Shown: positions 25,801-34,118, counted from the stretch's first letter. The stretch is 64,000 nucleotides of DNA from Chitinophaga sp. YR573 (GCF_900110995.1 NZ_FOJF01000001.1:389199-453198); one strand, 5' to 3'. Translations and numbers: made by a program. Notes: generated by a model from the letters alone, not told the origin.

Positions 25801-26133
25801 TTTCACCACACGGGAGATCATGCCACCAGCATTCAGGCTAAAGCCTAAGCCCACATAAGTAGCAATATCATCAACGCGGATGCCCGAAGCATGGTAAGAG
25901 AGGTCAATACCCGTATTCAGTTCATCACCTACCGTTATATTAGTAAGTGGAATGGAGATTATTGGAAGTCCATTTGCAAAGTTCACCGGAATATCACCAT
26001 ACTTACCCAATGCTGTAGCGTTGGGCCCAGACGGAACTACCGTAAACTTTGTTGGGTTTAGCGCAGATTCTTGCGCATAGACGCTATTACTTAGTAGCAA
26101 GAAGCATAAAAGCCCATAACTTATTTTTTTCAT
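22897..26133 (-). CDS. RHS/YD-repeat protein without toxin domain
   Basis: A 1078-residue exported protein with signal peptide MKKISYGLLCFLLLSNSVYA. The N-terminal 400 residues have a layout typical of Bacteroidota RHS partners (GPNATALGKYGDIPVNFANG, then PIISIPLTNI and LSYHASGIRVDDIATYVGLG). YD-type motifs occur at the end (YYEYDRFGRLKLTKDKDGKI), but the RHS core and any variable C-terminus are absent. It precedes the toxin-bearing RHS gene by 17 bases. By analogy with TcB/TcC pairs it could provide the other half of an RHS shell; this is inference. Confidence 0.8.
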   Translation of the reverse strand: MKKISYGLLCFLLLSNSVYAQESALNPTKFTVVPSGPNATALGKYGDIPVNFANGLPIISIPLTNITVGDELNTGIDLSYHASGIRVDDIATYVGLGFSLNAGGMISRVVKGKPDEAGYIGFSNGNQIPPGYQTDAVDSTYTRFKNSAEGITDTQPDEFTYNFCGYTGKFVMGMSYEAYLMPYKNIKIKWVNVSGGFYFVITTENGTQYVFNNPETTEVMGCDDSDMSTVNTWYLTKIILPRSKRVIDFTYVTDPLLTIQSVSESETSLGSLGPSEPLIGCPTANFPIHQTCNTSRMIYQTKVKRIDYAGGRIDFNYGFIRTDLSNAAQDTFYALSSVVESSVLFGVVTPVKRFTMDYTNGSRLLLKQVNNCDIYGNIISTYKLNYNTAHSFPDLLSKAQDHWGYYNGKNNTTLLPAEDGVDGADREPDTDFIKTGMLEKIEFPTGGYTTFEYENNTYSRVSATDSVNDALYSTGSVAKEIRTGYYSSTIQYPNYLSDSATFSINTHQFVNSTATIQSCCGNSASLIIRKLGTSQTWDVGNGQTYIELDSGQYRIMLNCAHDEPTNTYEQSKITLQYKNVTGYTKIALGGGLRVKKITSYDGLNHANDVVKSYYYRFGNDSLHSTGWLFDKPDYKYSFTAMCPPVVDHSGDGSSTGEYSCNTNIKTSSANNEMDFSHGSSLTYKEVLESTRNSNENGSTRYSYLIISDANPYMTYPFTPWTNSHPANAMEESRSIYDNTGKLLEKTSTTYETYLKGSLTGWKAGYVMKGHFALGAAVERFLGKKYYYNSYAVEPLTATVKEYSGTDSLVDVVEYTYDNKQHYLPTRIHRVTSKGDDHWIYNKYPTDYVIPTGTLSSALQALKMMQDSNIHNPMIEQYVQQVRSGVTSTIYGKQVQYQTNIQGVVMAGSYKLKRSSPLSGFTPTYIQSNDLIRDVNYVQDIVFNTYDSTGNIREQRNVNDVNGVYIWGYNNLYPVAEITGSTYAAAVAFITNMNILRNPTSDTQLRAELNKIRIGLASANALVTTYTYKPGVGVTSITNPSGRTVYYEYDRFGRLKLTKDKDGKILKQMDYKYNSPVTY

Positions 26134-26155
26134 TAGAATTCTTTTAGGTGTAGGG

Positions 26156-27196
26156 TTATTTTTTTGCTGTTTCCAGTTGTTCTATACGTTTCTCCTGCCT
26201 GATCAGGTAAAGTGTCAATTCTTCAACCTTTTGCAACAGTATTTTATTCATTTCGCCAAGATCCTGACCATTTTTTTCCACTTCTACAGCTGAAGGCACA
26301 TCGGGCAAATGTTTATTAGCCAGCACATAATTTTCTACTTCCAGCAAAGGCATTAACTGATAATCCTGCTGGAATACAAAGTCTGCCCAACTGGTTTGCT
26401 TCACCTGTACTTTTCTGGCTCCTATTGTGCCTTCTACAGCCAGTTTATAAGAACCTGGTGATGTGGTACCAATACCCACATTACCTGTATTGATTACATT
26501 AATAACTCCTGTGGTCGCATTAAGTCCACCTATCCTTAGCATATTATCCCCTTCTGCGATATAGAACCGGCTGTCTACATTGGATTGAATAGAAATGGCT
26601 CCATCGTTATTATTAGGGCCATATACACTCAACTTAACAGGTGGTGATACCGTACCTACACCCACATTTCCGGTGCTATTCCAGATGCCGCCACCAGGCA
26701 TAATCACATTACCTGTGAATTTGTTAACGTAAGGAATCTGGTAGCTGGCTGTTGCCGTACCAATGAGCAGTGAATCAACAGCACTCCATCCGGTAAACCA
26801 GGCAGCCTGTTCTCCATTACCTCCGGCAAATGCTCTGACATGAAATCGTTGGTAAAATATTTTGCTGTCGACAAAAATGGAGACCTTACCATTTTCATTC
26901 GCAAGTGTGATATTAGGAGTATGTGAGGCCGCAGTACTTACTCTGCTATTAATAAACGCACCGCCATAGATGTAATAAGTAAGTGTCAGATTCATAGGAT
27001 CACCGGTAGAATAAGCATATCCTTCCAGGATAATAGTTACCATCTGTGAACTGTTGGTAAATGGTAGGTTCGTCTTAAGCTTTACACCGTTAACCGGTGT
27101 TGTGTTAGTGGAATAGTAGAATACATCATCATAATTCTGGGCTTTAACAAGCAGTGTTACGCATAACAGGGATAACACGAAAAGAACTGATTTCAT
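26156..27196 (-). CDS. Secreted tail-fibre-like protein with C-terminal chaperone-type coiled coil
   Basis: A 346-residue protein with signal peptide MKSVLFVLSLLCVTLLVKA before QNYDD. Two stretches of the type GNVGVGTVSPPVKLSVYG and GNVGIGTTSPGSYKLAVEG are the Bacteroidota tail-fibre/adhesin hallmark, followed by ADFVFQQDYQLMPLLEVENY, HLPDVPSAVEV and a terminal coiled coil (VEELTLYLIRQEKRIEQLET). It lies between the outer-membrane protein and the RHS pair in the same operon, suggesting a surface-exposed fibre that accompanies the RHS proteins. Confidence 0.8.
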   Translation of the reverse strand: MKSVLFVLSLLCVTLLVKAQNYDDVFYYSTNTTPVNGVKLKTNLPFTNSSQMVTIILEGYAYSTGDPMNLTLTYYIYGGAFINSRVSTAASHTPNITLANENGKVSIFVDSKIFYQRFHVRAFAGGNGEQAAWFTGWSAVDSLLIGTATASYQIPYVNKFTGNVIMPGGGIWNSTGNVGVGTVSPPVKLSVYGPNNNDGAISIQSNVDSRFYIAEGDNMLRIGGLNATTGVINVINTGNVGIGTTSPGSYKLAVEGTIGARKVQVKQTSWADFVFQQDYQLMPLLEVENYVLANKHLPDVPSAVEVEKNGQDLGEMNKILLQKVEELTLYLIRQEKRIEQLETAKK

Positions 27197-27229
27197 GAAT
27201 TAAAAATTTAAGGTTAAGGTTTATTGATT

Positions 27230-28651
27230 TTAGAAGTTATATCCAAGCCGGACTTTGATATTATCTGTTTTGGGTAATTGTCGTGGGGCTAAAAAATCAT
27301 ACAGCACCATGATATTTCCTTTCAATTTGGGATTAATCTGATATTTTTTGCTGAGTCCGAAGAGAGCGCTACCCTTCCAAATATTCAGGCTTTTTAGTTG
27401 GTTCAAACTAGTAAAAGTGGTTTGATAATTTTCTTCAAAACCACCATTAACAAAAAAAGTTCCGCGTATCTTCCAATCAAAAAATGAGCGTAAACCCAGC
27501 CCGGTATGGCTAAAACTGATATGTTCCCAGCCCTTTCCCAGCCCTAGTTTGTAAGCAATGCCCAGTCCTAAACTGCCATTCTTATGGAACTTATATGCAG
27601 CCTGTCCGGCAATGTCCGCATAGGTTGGGAAATACTTATTGGACTTCTGGAACTGTATATTCCCACCAAATTCCATCCGCTGTAATAAACTTTTAGTCTT
27701 TAGGGGATTAGGTTTAAAATCCGGCATATCTGCACTGTTATCCAGATCTGGAAACTTACTTTTCAATTCACTGAACTGTGATCTGGCCTGGTCCATTGCC
27801 TGACCGACGGCCTGCTGTGCAGAAGGACTGCTACCAACACGTTGCTGAATGAGCTGTTCCACCTGGGTACGGGTTTGCAATCCTTCCATGCTTTGTGCTA
27901 CATTTCCAGATGCAATAAGGCCAAACAAACTTCCCAGTTGTGAATGTCTTTGAATAAAGTCGTTATAAGCAGGCATTTTCTTCAATAACGCTACTGCCTT
28001 TGCTTCTGCCTTCTTTCTATCTTTGAGCAGGGATTTGTATTCATTGACCTGTTGCCCATAATAATAGGCTTCCTTGTTCATCTTTTGCAGGTTCCTGGTA
28101 AACCCGGTATATTGTTTTAACTGTTCCTGCAACTGTTGTTTATGCTCACGGATATATACTTTGATATCATCAACCTGTTGTAGGCTCCCTCGCAGTTCCT
28201 GCAGGCTATTAGTGGCGCTTTTTAACTTCGCCTCAGAATTACCCAATAATTCTTTTGAACCATCTAAAAACTTCAGGGAATTCTCCAGCGTATCGAGGTC
28301 TGCGTTGCCTCCGATAGGTAAGGCAGTAGCTACTTTTCCCTTCAACCCAAATCGTAAGCTGTTTAACTTTGCAATAGAAGTAGTGAAGATGTTCTTTGCC
28401 GCAACAGAATCAATTTTGTTGAGTTTTGCCTGCATTCTATATTCTTGTTTGGCAAGACGTTTCAATACCTTATCGGTTCGGTTAGTAACCCGTGAGGCTA
28501 CCCGATCTGACTTTTTCCTCACCTGTACCAGATACTTTTCAGGTAATTGGGTTACTTGCCGGGCAGTGCTGTCATGGGCTAAGGGTTGACCAGCAAAGGC
28601 AATACAAGGCCAGCTCATTGCTACAATGAGATAAAAAATACGATAATGCAT
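27230..28651 (-). CDS. Coiled-coil outer-membrane protein heading the RHS operon
   Basis: A 473-residue protein with signal peptide MHYRIFYLIVAMSWPCIAFA. Residues 40-330 are predominantly helical and coiled-coil (QEYRMQAKLNKIDS, VYIREHKQQLQEQLKQY, SLLKDRKKAEAKAVALLKK); the last 130 residues alternate like a small beta barrel and end in VRLGYNF with the C-terminal Phe of outer-membrane proteins. First gene of the operon leading to the tail-fibre-like and RHS genes (gaps of 33, 22, 17 and 11 bases). A role in presenting or exporting the RHS proteins is plausible but not shown. Confidence 0.75.
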   Translation of the reverse strand: MHYRIFYLIVAMSWPCIAFAGQPLAHDSTARQVTQLPEKYLVQVRKKSDRVASRVTNRTDKVLKRLAKQEYRMQAKLNKIDSVAAKNIFTTSIAKLNSLRFGLKGKVATALPIGGNADLDTLENSLKFLDGSKELLGNSEAKLKSATNSLQELRGSLQQVDDIKVYIREHKQQLQEQLKQYTGFTRNLQKMNKEAYYYGQQVNEYKSLLKDRKKAEAKAVALLKKMPAYNDFIQRHSQLGSLFGLIASGNVAQSMEGLQTRTQVEQLIQQRVGSSPSAQQAVGQAMDQARSQFSELKSKFPDLDNSADMPDFKPNPLKTKSLLQRMEFGGNIQFQKSNKYFPTYADIAGQAAYKFHKNGSLGLGIAYKLGLGKGWEHISFSHTGLGLRSFFDWKIRGTFFVNGGFEENYQTTFTSLNQLKSLNIWKGSALFGLSKKYQINPKLKGNIMVLYDFLAPRQLPKTDNIKVRLGYNF

Positions 28652-29203
28652 GTAATGTGATTTATACGATATTGTCCCTTTGAAAACTAAATGACACTAA
28701 AATCTATAACCTTATAGAAATACCTGCGCACAGCAACGTAATTCCTAATACAACATGACAAGAGGATTTTGGGTAGATTAATTTTTGAATGATACAGGAT
28801 TAATTCTACATGACAGCTAACTATTTAGATAAGGTATTTATCTTGATGTAAACTTAGAGGAAAGGTACGCCGCCTATCTGCGCAAGAAAAAATACCAGTA
28901 AATTGTTAGACCTAATATTTATTGTACTGTAAATGACATTTACAACCTGACACTTGCTGGCTTTGTGTTGTATAGGCAATGCAAGACCCGCTCAAGTTGA
29001 ATTGTGTCGCTATATAGTACCAGGATATAATTTACTTCATATATAGGTGTTATAAAAGACTACTCATCAGAATAATTTAGGGTGTTATTTAAGCACAGAT
29101 ATAGATTTATATTCTACAATAGTAAAGGATTATTGGTTTTCGCGCAGTTAATACGAGGTTAATGTTTGGAATTGCCTTTAATGTAATCAATAAGCGTTCA
29201 CTT
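28652..29203. other. 550-base gap upstream of the RHS operon
   Basis: No convincing coding frame on either strand. It must contain the promoter of the RHS operon, although no exact TAnnTTTG element is visible at a usual distance. The only structured element seen is a 17-base palindrome at 28928-28944. Confidence 0.5.
28928..28944. promoter_or_regulatory. 17-base palindrome TGTAAATGACATTTACA
   Basis: Two perfect 8-base arms around a single central A, 277 bases upstream of the first RHS-operon gene. Form fits a dimeric regulator site; no protein can be assigned. Confidence 0.3.
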
Positions 29204-29484
29204 TTAAGTTTTATTCACTACAAATAGGGATACCGTCTTTAATATCTCGTTTGATATCCGTTCCAAATGTTGTGGAGTTATTCCTTCCGTTACAGCAATA
29301 TTATGTGCTGCAATCCAATCATGTGTCCTAACTACTCCATCACGATCTACTGCCTCTCCGTACTTCCCGTTCTCCCTGCAATGTGCATCCGTCTCACTTC
29401 TTCATTAATATCTGGGTATTTATATTTAATAAGGGCTAAGAGCTCGTTATAATTCAGTTTTGCAAGTGGAATTTGTAATTGCAT
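29204..29484 (-). pseudogene. Frameshifted small gene of unknown function
   Basis: From an ATG at 29484 the minus strand reads MQLQIPLAKLNYNELLALIK, YKYPDINEEVRR, and then the frame runs into a stop. In the next frame the protein continues as CRENGKYGEAVDRDGVVRTH, DWIAAHNIAVTEGITPQHL and ERISNEILKTVSLFVVNKT to a TAA at 29204. Both halves look like real, compositionally ordinary protein, and the length is one base off a multiple of three, so a single frameshift near 29390-29400 disrupts a gene of about 93 residues. Family not recognised. Confidence 0.6.
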
Positions 29485-29535
29485 ATAGGCATATTTTTGT
29501 GAATATTAATAATGTTATATTCTTGGTAGTTAAGC

Positions 29536-30357
29536 TCACTTCATAAGATACTGATTCTTTATACGTCTCTTAAATTCCCAAGGGTCGTGTTCTTCAATGT
29601 TTTGCATTAATTTCCCTCTGCGTTGTCGCCTGTTCATGTTTGGATTAATAGCCTTTGTTTGATGTTTCAGTCTATGGAAGCGTATAATTTTGCTTGGGTA
29701 GTTCTTATCCATAAACTCGAACAATATCTCAAAAATGATATCCCCATTTATAAATACATAATCGTTTGTACCCCTCGCAACATTAAGAGCAATAATGGCA
29801 TCTTGTAGTTGTTCTGTATCTAAATATACAGTATAAAAATTTGTGTAATCCTCAAGGAGCTCGTATTGATTTGAATCTTCTTTTGGCCCTATATAACCCC
29901 AAAATGGTGCTGGTCTAGATATTTCAATGCATTTGTAAAAATATGCACCTTTGCAGGTTGCTAAGGAAACAATCAATTGATTTTTTATTAGCATATTAAT
30001 ATTTCTGCACAACTCTCCCAACTCTTCCCAAGTTACAACCTCATTGCTGGTTAACTGCATACCTCTCTCCGATCCATGCATTTCAAAATGCAATATTGGA
30101 ATAAGAACTCCTTTGGTTACAAGCTGTCTGATCTCCTGAAATAAAGAAAATAGTTTAGCCTTTGTTTCGACCGTAAAAAGCTGTGACTGCGTTCCATTTT
30201 TAATACATTTCCATCGGATAACATCATTATGGAGGTCTGTCCCCGTCTTTTTATCTCCTGGGCGCAACGATTCTATAACAAAGACTGCGTTATACAATAA
30301 TTCATATGAAAACGAGCATTCATCTTCCATATATTTTTTATTTAATATCAAAGCCAT
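29536..30357 (-). CDS. Stand-alone caspase/CHAT-like cysteine peptidase candidate
   Basis: With the start at 30357 (a GGAGG run lies about 13 bases upstream) the protein has 273 residues; an in-frame ATG at 30450 would add 31 residues of unlikely composition. The motif ILHFEMHGSERG places a His-Gly pair at 94-95, and VSLATCKGAYF places Cys135 about 40 residues later, after a WEELGELCRNIN helix. This order, spacing and hydrophobic strand context are those of the His-Cys dyad of clan CD peptidases (caspase/CHAT). The N-terminus has NAVFVIESLRPGDKKTGTDL; the C-terminus is basic. There is no sensor or repeat domain, so a partner would be needed. Genes upstream on the same strand encode a nuclease and an unknown protein. 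Confidence 0.6.
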   Translation of the reverse strand: MALILNKKYMEDECSFSYELLYNAVFVIESLRPGDKKTGTDLHNDVIRWKCIKNGTQSQLFTVETKAKLFSLFQEIRQLVTKGVLIPILHFEMHGSERGMQLTSNEVVTWEELGELCRNINMLIKNQLIVSLATCKGAYFYKCIEISRPAPFWGYIGPKEDSNQYELLEDYTNFYTVYLDTEQLQDAIIALNVARGTNDYVFINGDIIFEILFEFMDKNYPSKIIRFHRLKHQTKAINPNMNRRQRRGKLMQNIEEHDPWEFKRRIKNQYLMK

Positions 30358-30546
30358 GTAACTTAAGCCCCCTCCGCAAAATCGTGTTGCAAAAGCAACA
30401 CTTAAACTCTCTTCCATATATCCCTCTGTATGGCCTAAGGGAGTTTTCATATCCGCTTATTTCATAAGCACTCGAAAATATGTGCACGGCGTTATAGCAT
30501 ATCGCAAATCGGATTTATCATAAGTAGAAATAAATACATCCTTCAA

Positions 30547-30645
30547 TTAATCAATAGTAGGTAATTTACATCCAAGATTAACCTTCAGAACACTATCAAG
30601 CTTATTTTGATCAATCTGCTCTATTATGATATCGCTTACTATCAT
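30547..30645 (-). other. Possible small ORF or gene remnant
   Basis: An ATG at 30645 opens 32 codons ending KLDSVLKVNLGCKLPTID; the protein-like reading continues upstream (EFKTLSD) to a stop, suggesting the tail of a decayed gene. It lies in the 380-base gap between the caspase-like and nuclease genes; nothing else is recognisable there. Confidence 0.25.
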
Positions 30646-30735
30646 GTCAGACAGTGTCTTAAATTCTTAAGTTTCGTTACCCACACTATTCAGAATATAT
30701 TTTTTAAGATTCGAGACAAGTAAAAAATATAATAG

Positions 30736-31821
30736 CTACTCTTTCTCTAAATCTATAATAAGGGTGGTAAAAATCTCTTTAAACTCTTTTGGGAGACCAG
30801 TTGCTGAGCAAAGATATTCTATAAGTCTCAAACTGAAAGTCGAAGTGAATTTATCTTTACTAATAATTTTTTTAGAATAATTATATTTTGTTGAATCCTT
30901 TGATAATAACAAAAAGGCTAATTCTTTAAGTAACAAGGCTACGTTTGAAAAAGAAAGTGGGTTGTCTAGCATCAACCTGACCAATTCAATAAACTTATCC
31001 CAGTTGGGTAGTTTCAGGTCTTCTGTTTTATCAGAACCTCCTGCGTATGTTTTTCTCAGGTCATTTAAGAACTCATAGTTTTCGATACCACCATATATTA
31101 TTACCTTAAGGTCCTCATCGAGATCGCTTTTCGCCGAAGGAACTAAATATTGATTAAAAATTTGTATAAGTATATTATTTAAGGCTATTGCTACCAACGA
31201 AAAATGATTGAGTACAAGGCTTTGGTGCAATGTATTAGCTGGATTTAATTCTCCTTTTAGAGTTCTTAATAGGTAGATTGCAGACCTAAGCTGATACGTG
31301 CTATTTTGTTCGTTCCAAAAAAGCGTGTGCGAAAATTCAACAAATTTATTTAGTGGAGGATAGCGGTTTCCTATTTCAATAAATGCATCCCAGATATCAA
31401 TTTCACTCATCGCGCTTCTCAGATCAGTGATATAATCAGCAGTTCCTTTAGAGTAAGTTGTAAAATCATCATCAGAAAGTAATTGAACTCCGAGAATGCT
31501 AGAAGTTAGCTGATGTTCTTTCTCAATTCCCTTTGATAATATAATAATACCTTTTTCAGAATTTAGATAAGCCATCAACCCCCTCATCCAAAGAGTTCGG
31601 GTAATTGGAGATTGATTTTTCAATGTTTTGCAATCTCCAAGAACAAGCCTAAAGTTGCCGGTAACATCTGTATATAATCCCAACACATCTACATCAGTAA
31701 TTAATTTTTTCGTTTTGGAAATTCGTTGTTTGGATAGAATATCTACTTCAAGCTGAGGATACCAAAATTTCCTAATATAATATCCTAAAAGTTTTTCCTT
31801 TATCAATCTATCTTTCATCAT
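30736..31821 (-). CDS. Restriction-endonuclease-like (PD-(D/E)XK) protein
   Basis: A 361-residue protein. Near the N-terminus, ITDVDVLGLYTD (Asp45) followed by RLVLGDCKTLKN (Asp63-x-Lys65) forms a D...DxK pattern with the expected strand-turn-strand context, as in Mrr-like restriction nucleases where the same block reads roughly DiDVLG...GECK. The remaining 270 residues are helical and unassigned. Its ATG overlaps the stop of the upstream 427-residue gene by 4 bases, so the two are translated together. Likely a nuclease effector acting with its partner; catalytic activity is inferred. Confidence 0.65.
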   Translation of the reverse strand: MMKDRLIKEKLLGYYIRKFWYPQLEVDILSKQRISKTKKLITDVDVLGLYTDVTGNFRLVLGDCKTLKNQSPITRTLWMRGLMAYLNSEKGIIILSKGIEKEHQLTSSILGVQLLSDDDFTTYSKGTADYITDLRSAMSEIDIWDAFIEIGNRYPPLNKFVEFSHTLFWNEQNSTYQLRSAIYLLRTLKGELNPANTLHQSLVLNHFSLVAIALNNILIQIFNQYLVPSAKSDLDEDLKVIIYGGIENYEFLNDLRKTYAGGSDKTEDLKLPNWDKFIELVRLMLDNPLSFSNVALLLKELAFLLLSKDSTKYNYSKKIISKDKFTSTFSLRLIEYLCSATGLPKEFKEIFTTLIIDLEKE

Positions 31822-33101
31822 AGTGATGTTCCTTTAATAAATAAATTTTCAAACTCTGCCTTAGATTCCTCGTTTAGTTCTATTGTCTCACGTCTTCTTA
31901 AGTCACTTGACGAAATAATTGATTCAATGTAGGTTTGATCTTTTTGTAATGCGATCCTAGCATCTTCATTTACTTCCATGCTCGTTAATTTACCTTCTTC
32001 GACGAGTTTTATTGCCAAATCTAAGGCTTTCATATTTTCTTCTGAATTAATAATGATGAACCTATAACGATCTCCAGTTGCTTTTTCAAGTCTTCCCAAT
32101 TTCATGATCGCAAGTTGATGATATTGAGCATAGGTTTCACTTGTTGGGTGTAACCATCCATCACGTTTTAATGCTCTAAGGATTTTATCAGGCCATTTTA
32201 TTGCAAAGGATTTTGACAACAGTTGCCCTTGTCTTACAGAAGATACTAACGCCATAGCTCTTTCATAAATTTCCCTGTTAACAGGGTTTAATTTTGAACT
32301 TCCGGGAGCTGGAGGGAACAAAAAATGATTTTTCCCAGAATGAGAAGTTGTTATAGAGGGAGGCTTGACTGCGCCATCTTGCGCAAGGCTTTTTAAAATA
32401 GAAAGATCCTCCTTTGTAATCGGATCCCCATTAATACTCATTGTTTTTTCTATGATGCTTAAAGGCCATCCTTGTGATTTAGATACGAGTTCCAGTATTT
32501 TTTTTATTTGAGTAGCTCCGGCCTTAGCAGTCATATCAGCAAAAACATCAGCATTTTCTGAAAAGAAGGTTGGGCTAATTAAAATATCCTTTCCTCTTGC
32601 TCTTTTTGATAATATGTAACCTCCTTGGAGACCGATTTGCAAACTCCTATCAACAATTTTCTTATCTGCGCCAGGAAGATAAATGTTGCTTTTCTCCGTT
32701 GGTGCATCTGAAAGTTTTGAAATAATTCGCAAGGCTAAATCTTCTTGTTCATTAAATTTATATACCGTCTCTGCATAATCACCAATTGATGTATAAATGT
32801 CATCAAAGTATGGAACACGTGGAATGACTTTTTTAATAGTAGTTCCTTCCGTGACGAGTTGAACAAATTCTATTTCTGCAAGATTAAAAATTATCTCCCT
32901 GAATGAACTAGGGGGAATAGCAAAGTAATGGCTCGCGGCAAGCCTCATAGTATTGTAATCAATAATGGGCAACCCTCTTATGTGTAAGGAAAGATTAACC
33001 ATCATACCAATTTTGGGTATTAACTCAAACTCAGGAACTTCTTTTCCCTCAAGGGAAACTTGAATATCATGAGCTTTAGAGGCCTTTTCTACTCTTTTCA
33101 T
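31818..33101 (-). CDS. Unrecognised partner protein of the PD-(D/E)XK gene
   Basis: A 427-residue soluble protein with no signal peptide or membrane helix. I do not recognise the family. Residues 45-130 (YNTMRLAASHYFAIPPSSFR, EIIFNLAEIEFVQLV, TIKKVIPRVPYF) have a helix-helix-beta-wing rhythm compatible with a winged helix, and a second such block may lie around 300-345 (SKSFAIKWPDKILRALKRDG). That would make it a DNA-binding or sensing subunit. It is the first gene of a two-gene operon (4-base overlap) with a clear -7 element 70 bases upstream. AT-rich coding sequence compared with flanking housekeeping genes suggests acquisition. Confidence 0.6.
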   Translation of the reverse strand: MKRVEKASKAHDIQVSLEGKEVPEFELIPKIGMMVNLSLHIRGLPIIDYNTMRLAASHYFAIPPSSFREIIFNLAEIEFVQLVTEGTTIKKVIPRVPYFDDIYTSIGDYAETVYKFNEQEDLALRIISKLSDAPTEKSNIYLPGADKKIVDRSLQIGLQGGYILSKRARGKDILISPTFFSENADVFADMTAKAGATQIKKILELVSKSQGWPLSIIEKTMSINGDPITKEDLSILKSLAQDGAVKPPSITTSHSGKNHFLFPPAPGSSKLNPVNREIYERAMALVSSVRQGQLLSKSFAIKWPDKILRALKRDGWLHPTSETYAQYHQLAIMKLGRLEKATGDRYRFIIINSEENMKALDLAIKLVEEGKLTSMEVNEDARIALQKDQTYIESIISSSDLRRRETIELNEESKAEFENLFIKGTSL

Positions 33102-33170
33102 GGAACATGTTATTAGGGGTAATTTCTACAATATATAACGGAAATACGATTCTAAATGGCATGACATCCA

Positions 33171-33178
33171 CAAAAGTA
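33171..33178 (-). promoter_or_regulatory. Bacteroidota -7 element (TACTTTTG) of the nuclease operon
   Basis: On the minus strand TACTTTTG fits TAnnTTTG and lies 70 bases before the ATG at 33101 in a very AT-rich gap. Confidence 0.5.
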
Positions 33179-33329
33179 CATATATAAATATATTTATTTT
33201 CTATAAATTTGATTATCAGAAAACAATAAGATTACAAGTAATATTTTAAGATTGAAAACTTTTAATTATATAACCCCAAGCACAGTAATGGATATTTCTT
33301 AAATACCAAAAAAATGAATAGTACGACAC

Positions 33330-34118
33330 TTACCCTACCGCCAATATCCTGGCACAACCTGCATCTTTCATCGTGTTTACAATCTTGTTGCTGATAGGTG
33401 TACCCATTTCAAGTCCTACGGACAGTATAAACGTCCAGGAATCATCCCGTTTCTCTCCTCCTTCTAATTGTAATTCGATACGCTCTCCTGTGTAGTTTTC
33501 TCCTACTGGCTGCCACGCTGTATAAGCAGCTGGTGCAGTGTCAGTGTCTTTATTTGTATATGCAGGATAGTTGTAGTGCAGGTCTGTAATAGCCTGTAAT
33601 GAGATCACAAACCGGAACAGCGGATATTGCCACGGGATGAACAGGTTTATTTCCGGTGTCAGGTTAGGTAACTGTACCCATGCACTGCCGGTTTCTCTTA
33701 TGATCTCATATTTCAACGGAAGCCTTACTACGCCGTCAAAAGGGTTTTTCTGAGTAATGCGAAACCCTTCCAGCAGGTCCCTGTGTTTAGAAAACAGAAT
33801 AGACCGCTGTCCCTTTACATTTTCAGTATCCTGCAATTGTATCACTTTACATAATTTCGAAAATTCAGCTGTGATGTTGTGATCTGCAAGATGTCTTACA
33901 AACAGCAATGCCCATCTGATTCTGCCAGCTGCTCTGCCGCAACCTTTCCACTCGAGATTATTCTCCCGTGTTCTTTCAAAACTTTTAGCTGTTTTGATTT
34001 TATTGCTGGATACTCCTTCAGAGATTCGGACAAAAGTACCATCTATATCTTTTCTTTTGTAGGCAGATAAACCTCCGATTTTTCCGGTGAAATCGATACC
34101 TCCTCTAAGTCGGGCCAT
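33330..34118 (-). CDS. Bacteroidota conserved protein of unknown function, paralogue of 34662-35414
   Basis: A 262-residue protein with N-terminus MARLRGGIDFTGKIGGLSAY, KRKDIDGTFVR, SFERTRENNLEW. The same arrangement (G-x-I-G-x-x-x-x-Y-K, then Arg, then F-x-R-x-R-E-N) opens the protein at 34662, so both belong to one family that I know only as hypothetical proteins of Bacteroidota, often near phage-like genes. The C-terminal half is predicted beta-rich. The two copies lie in divergent orientation on either side of a 67-residue gene. Confidence 0.65.
   Translation of the reverse strand: MARLRGGIDFTGKIGGLSAYKRKDIDGTFVRISEGVSSNKIKTAKSFERTRENNLEWKGCGRAAGRIRWALLFVRHLADHNITAEFSKLCKVIQLQDTENVKGQRSILFSKHRDLLEGFRITQKNPFDGVVRLPLKYEIIRETGSAWVQLPNLTPEINLFIPWQYPLFRFVISLQAITDLHYNYPAYTNKDTDTAPAAYTAWQPVGENYTGERIELQLEGGEKRDDSWTFILSVGLEMGTPISNKIVNTMKDAGCARILAVG

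Noticed and set aside
28652-29203. Possible sRNA or extra gene upstream of the RHS operon
   Set aside because: No promoter-terminator pair or conserved-looking structure beyond one palindrome was found.
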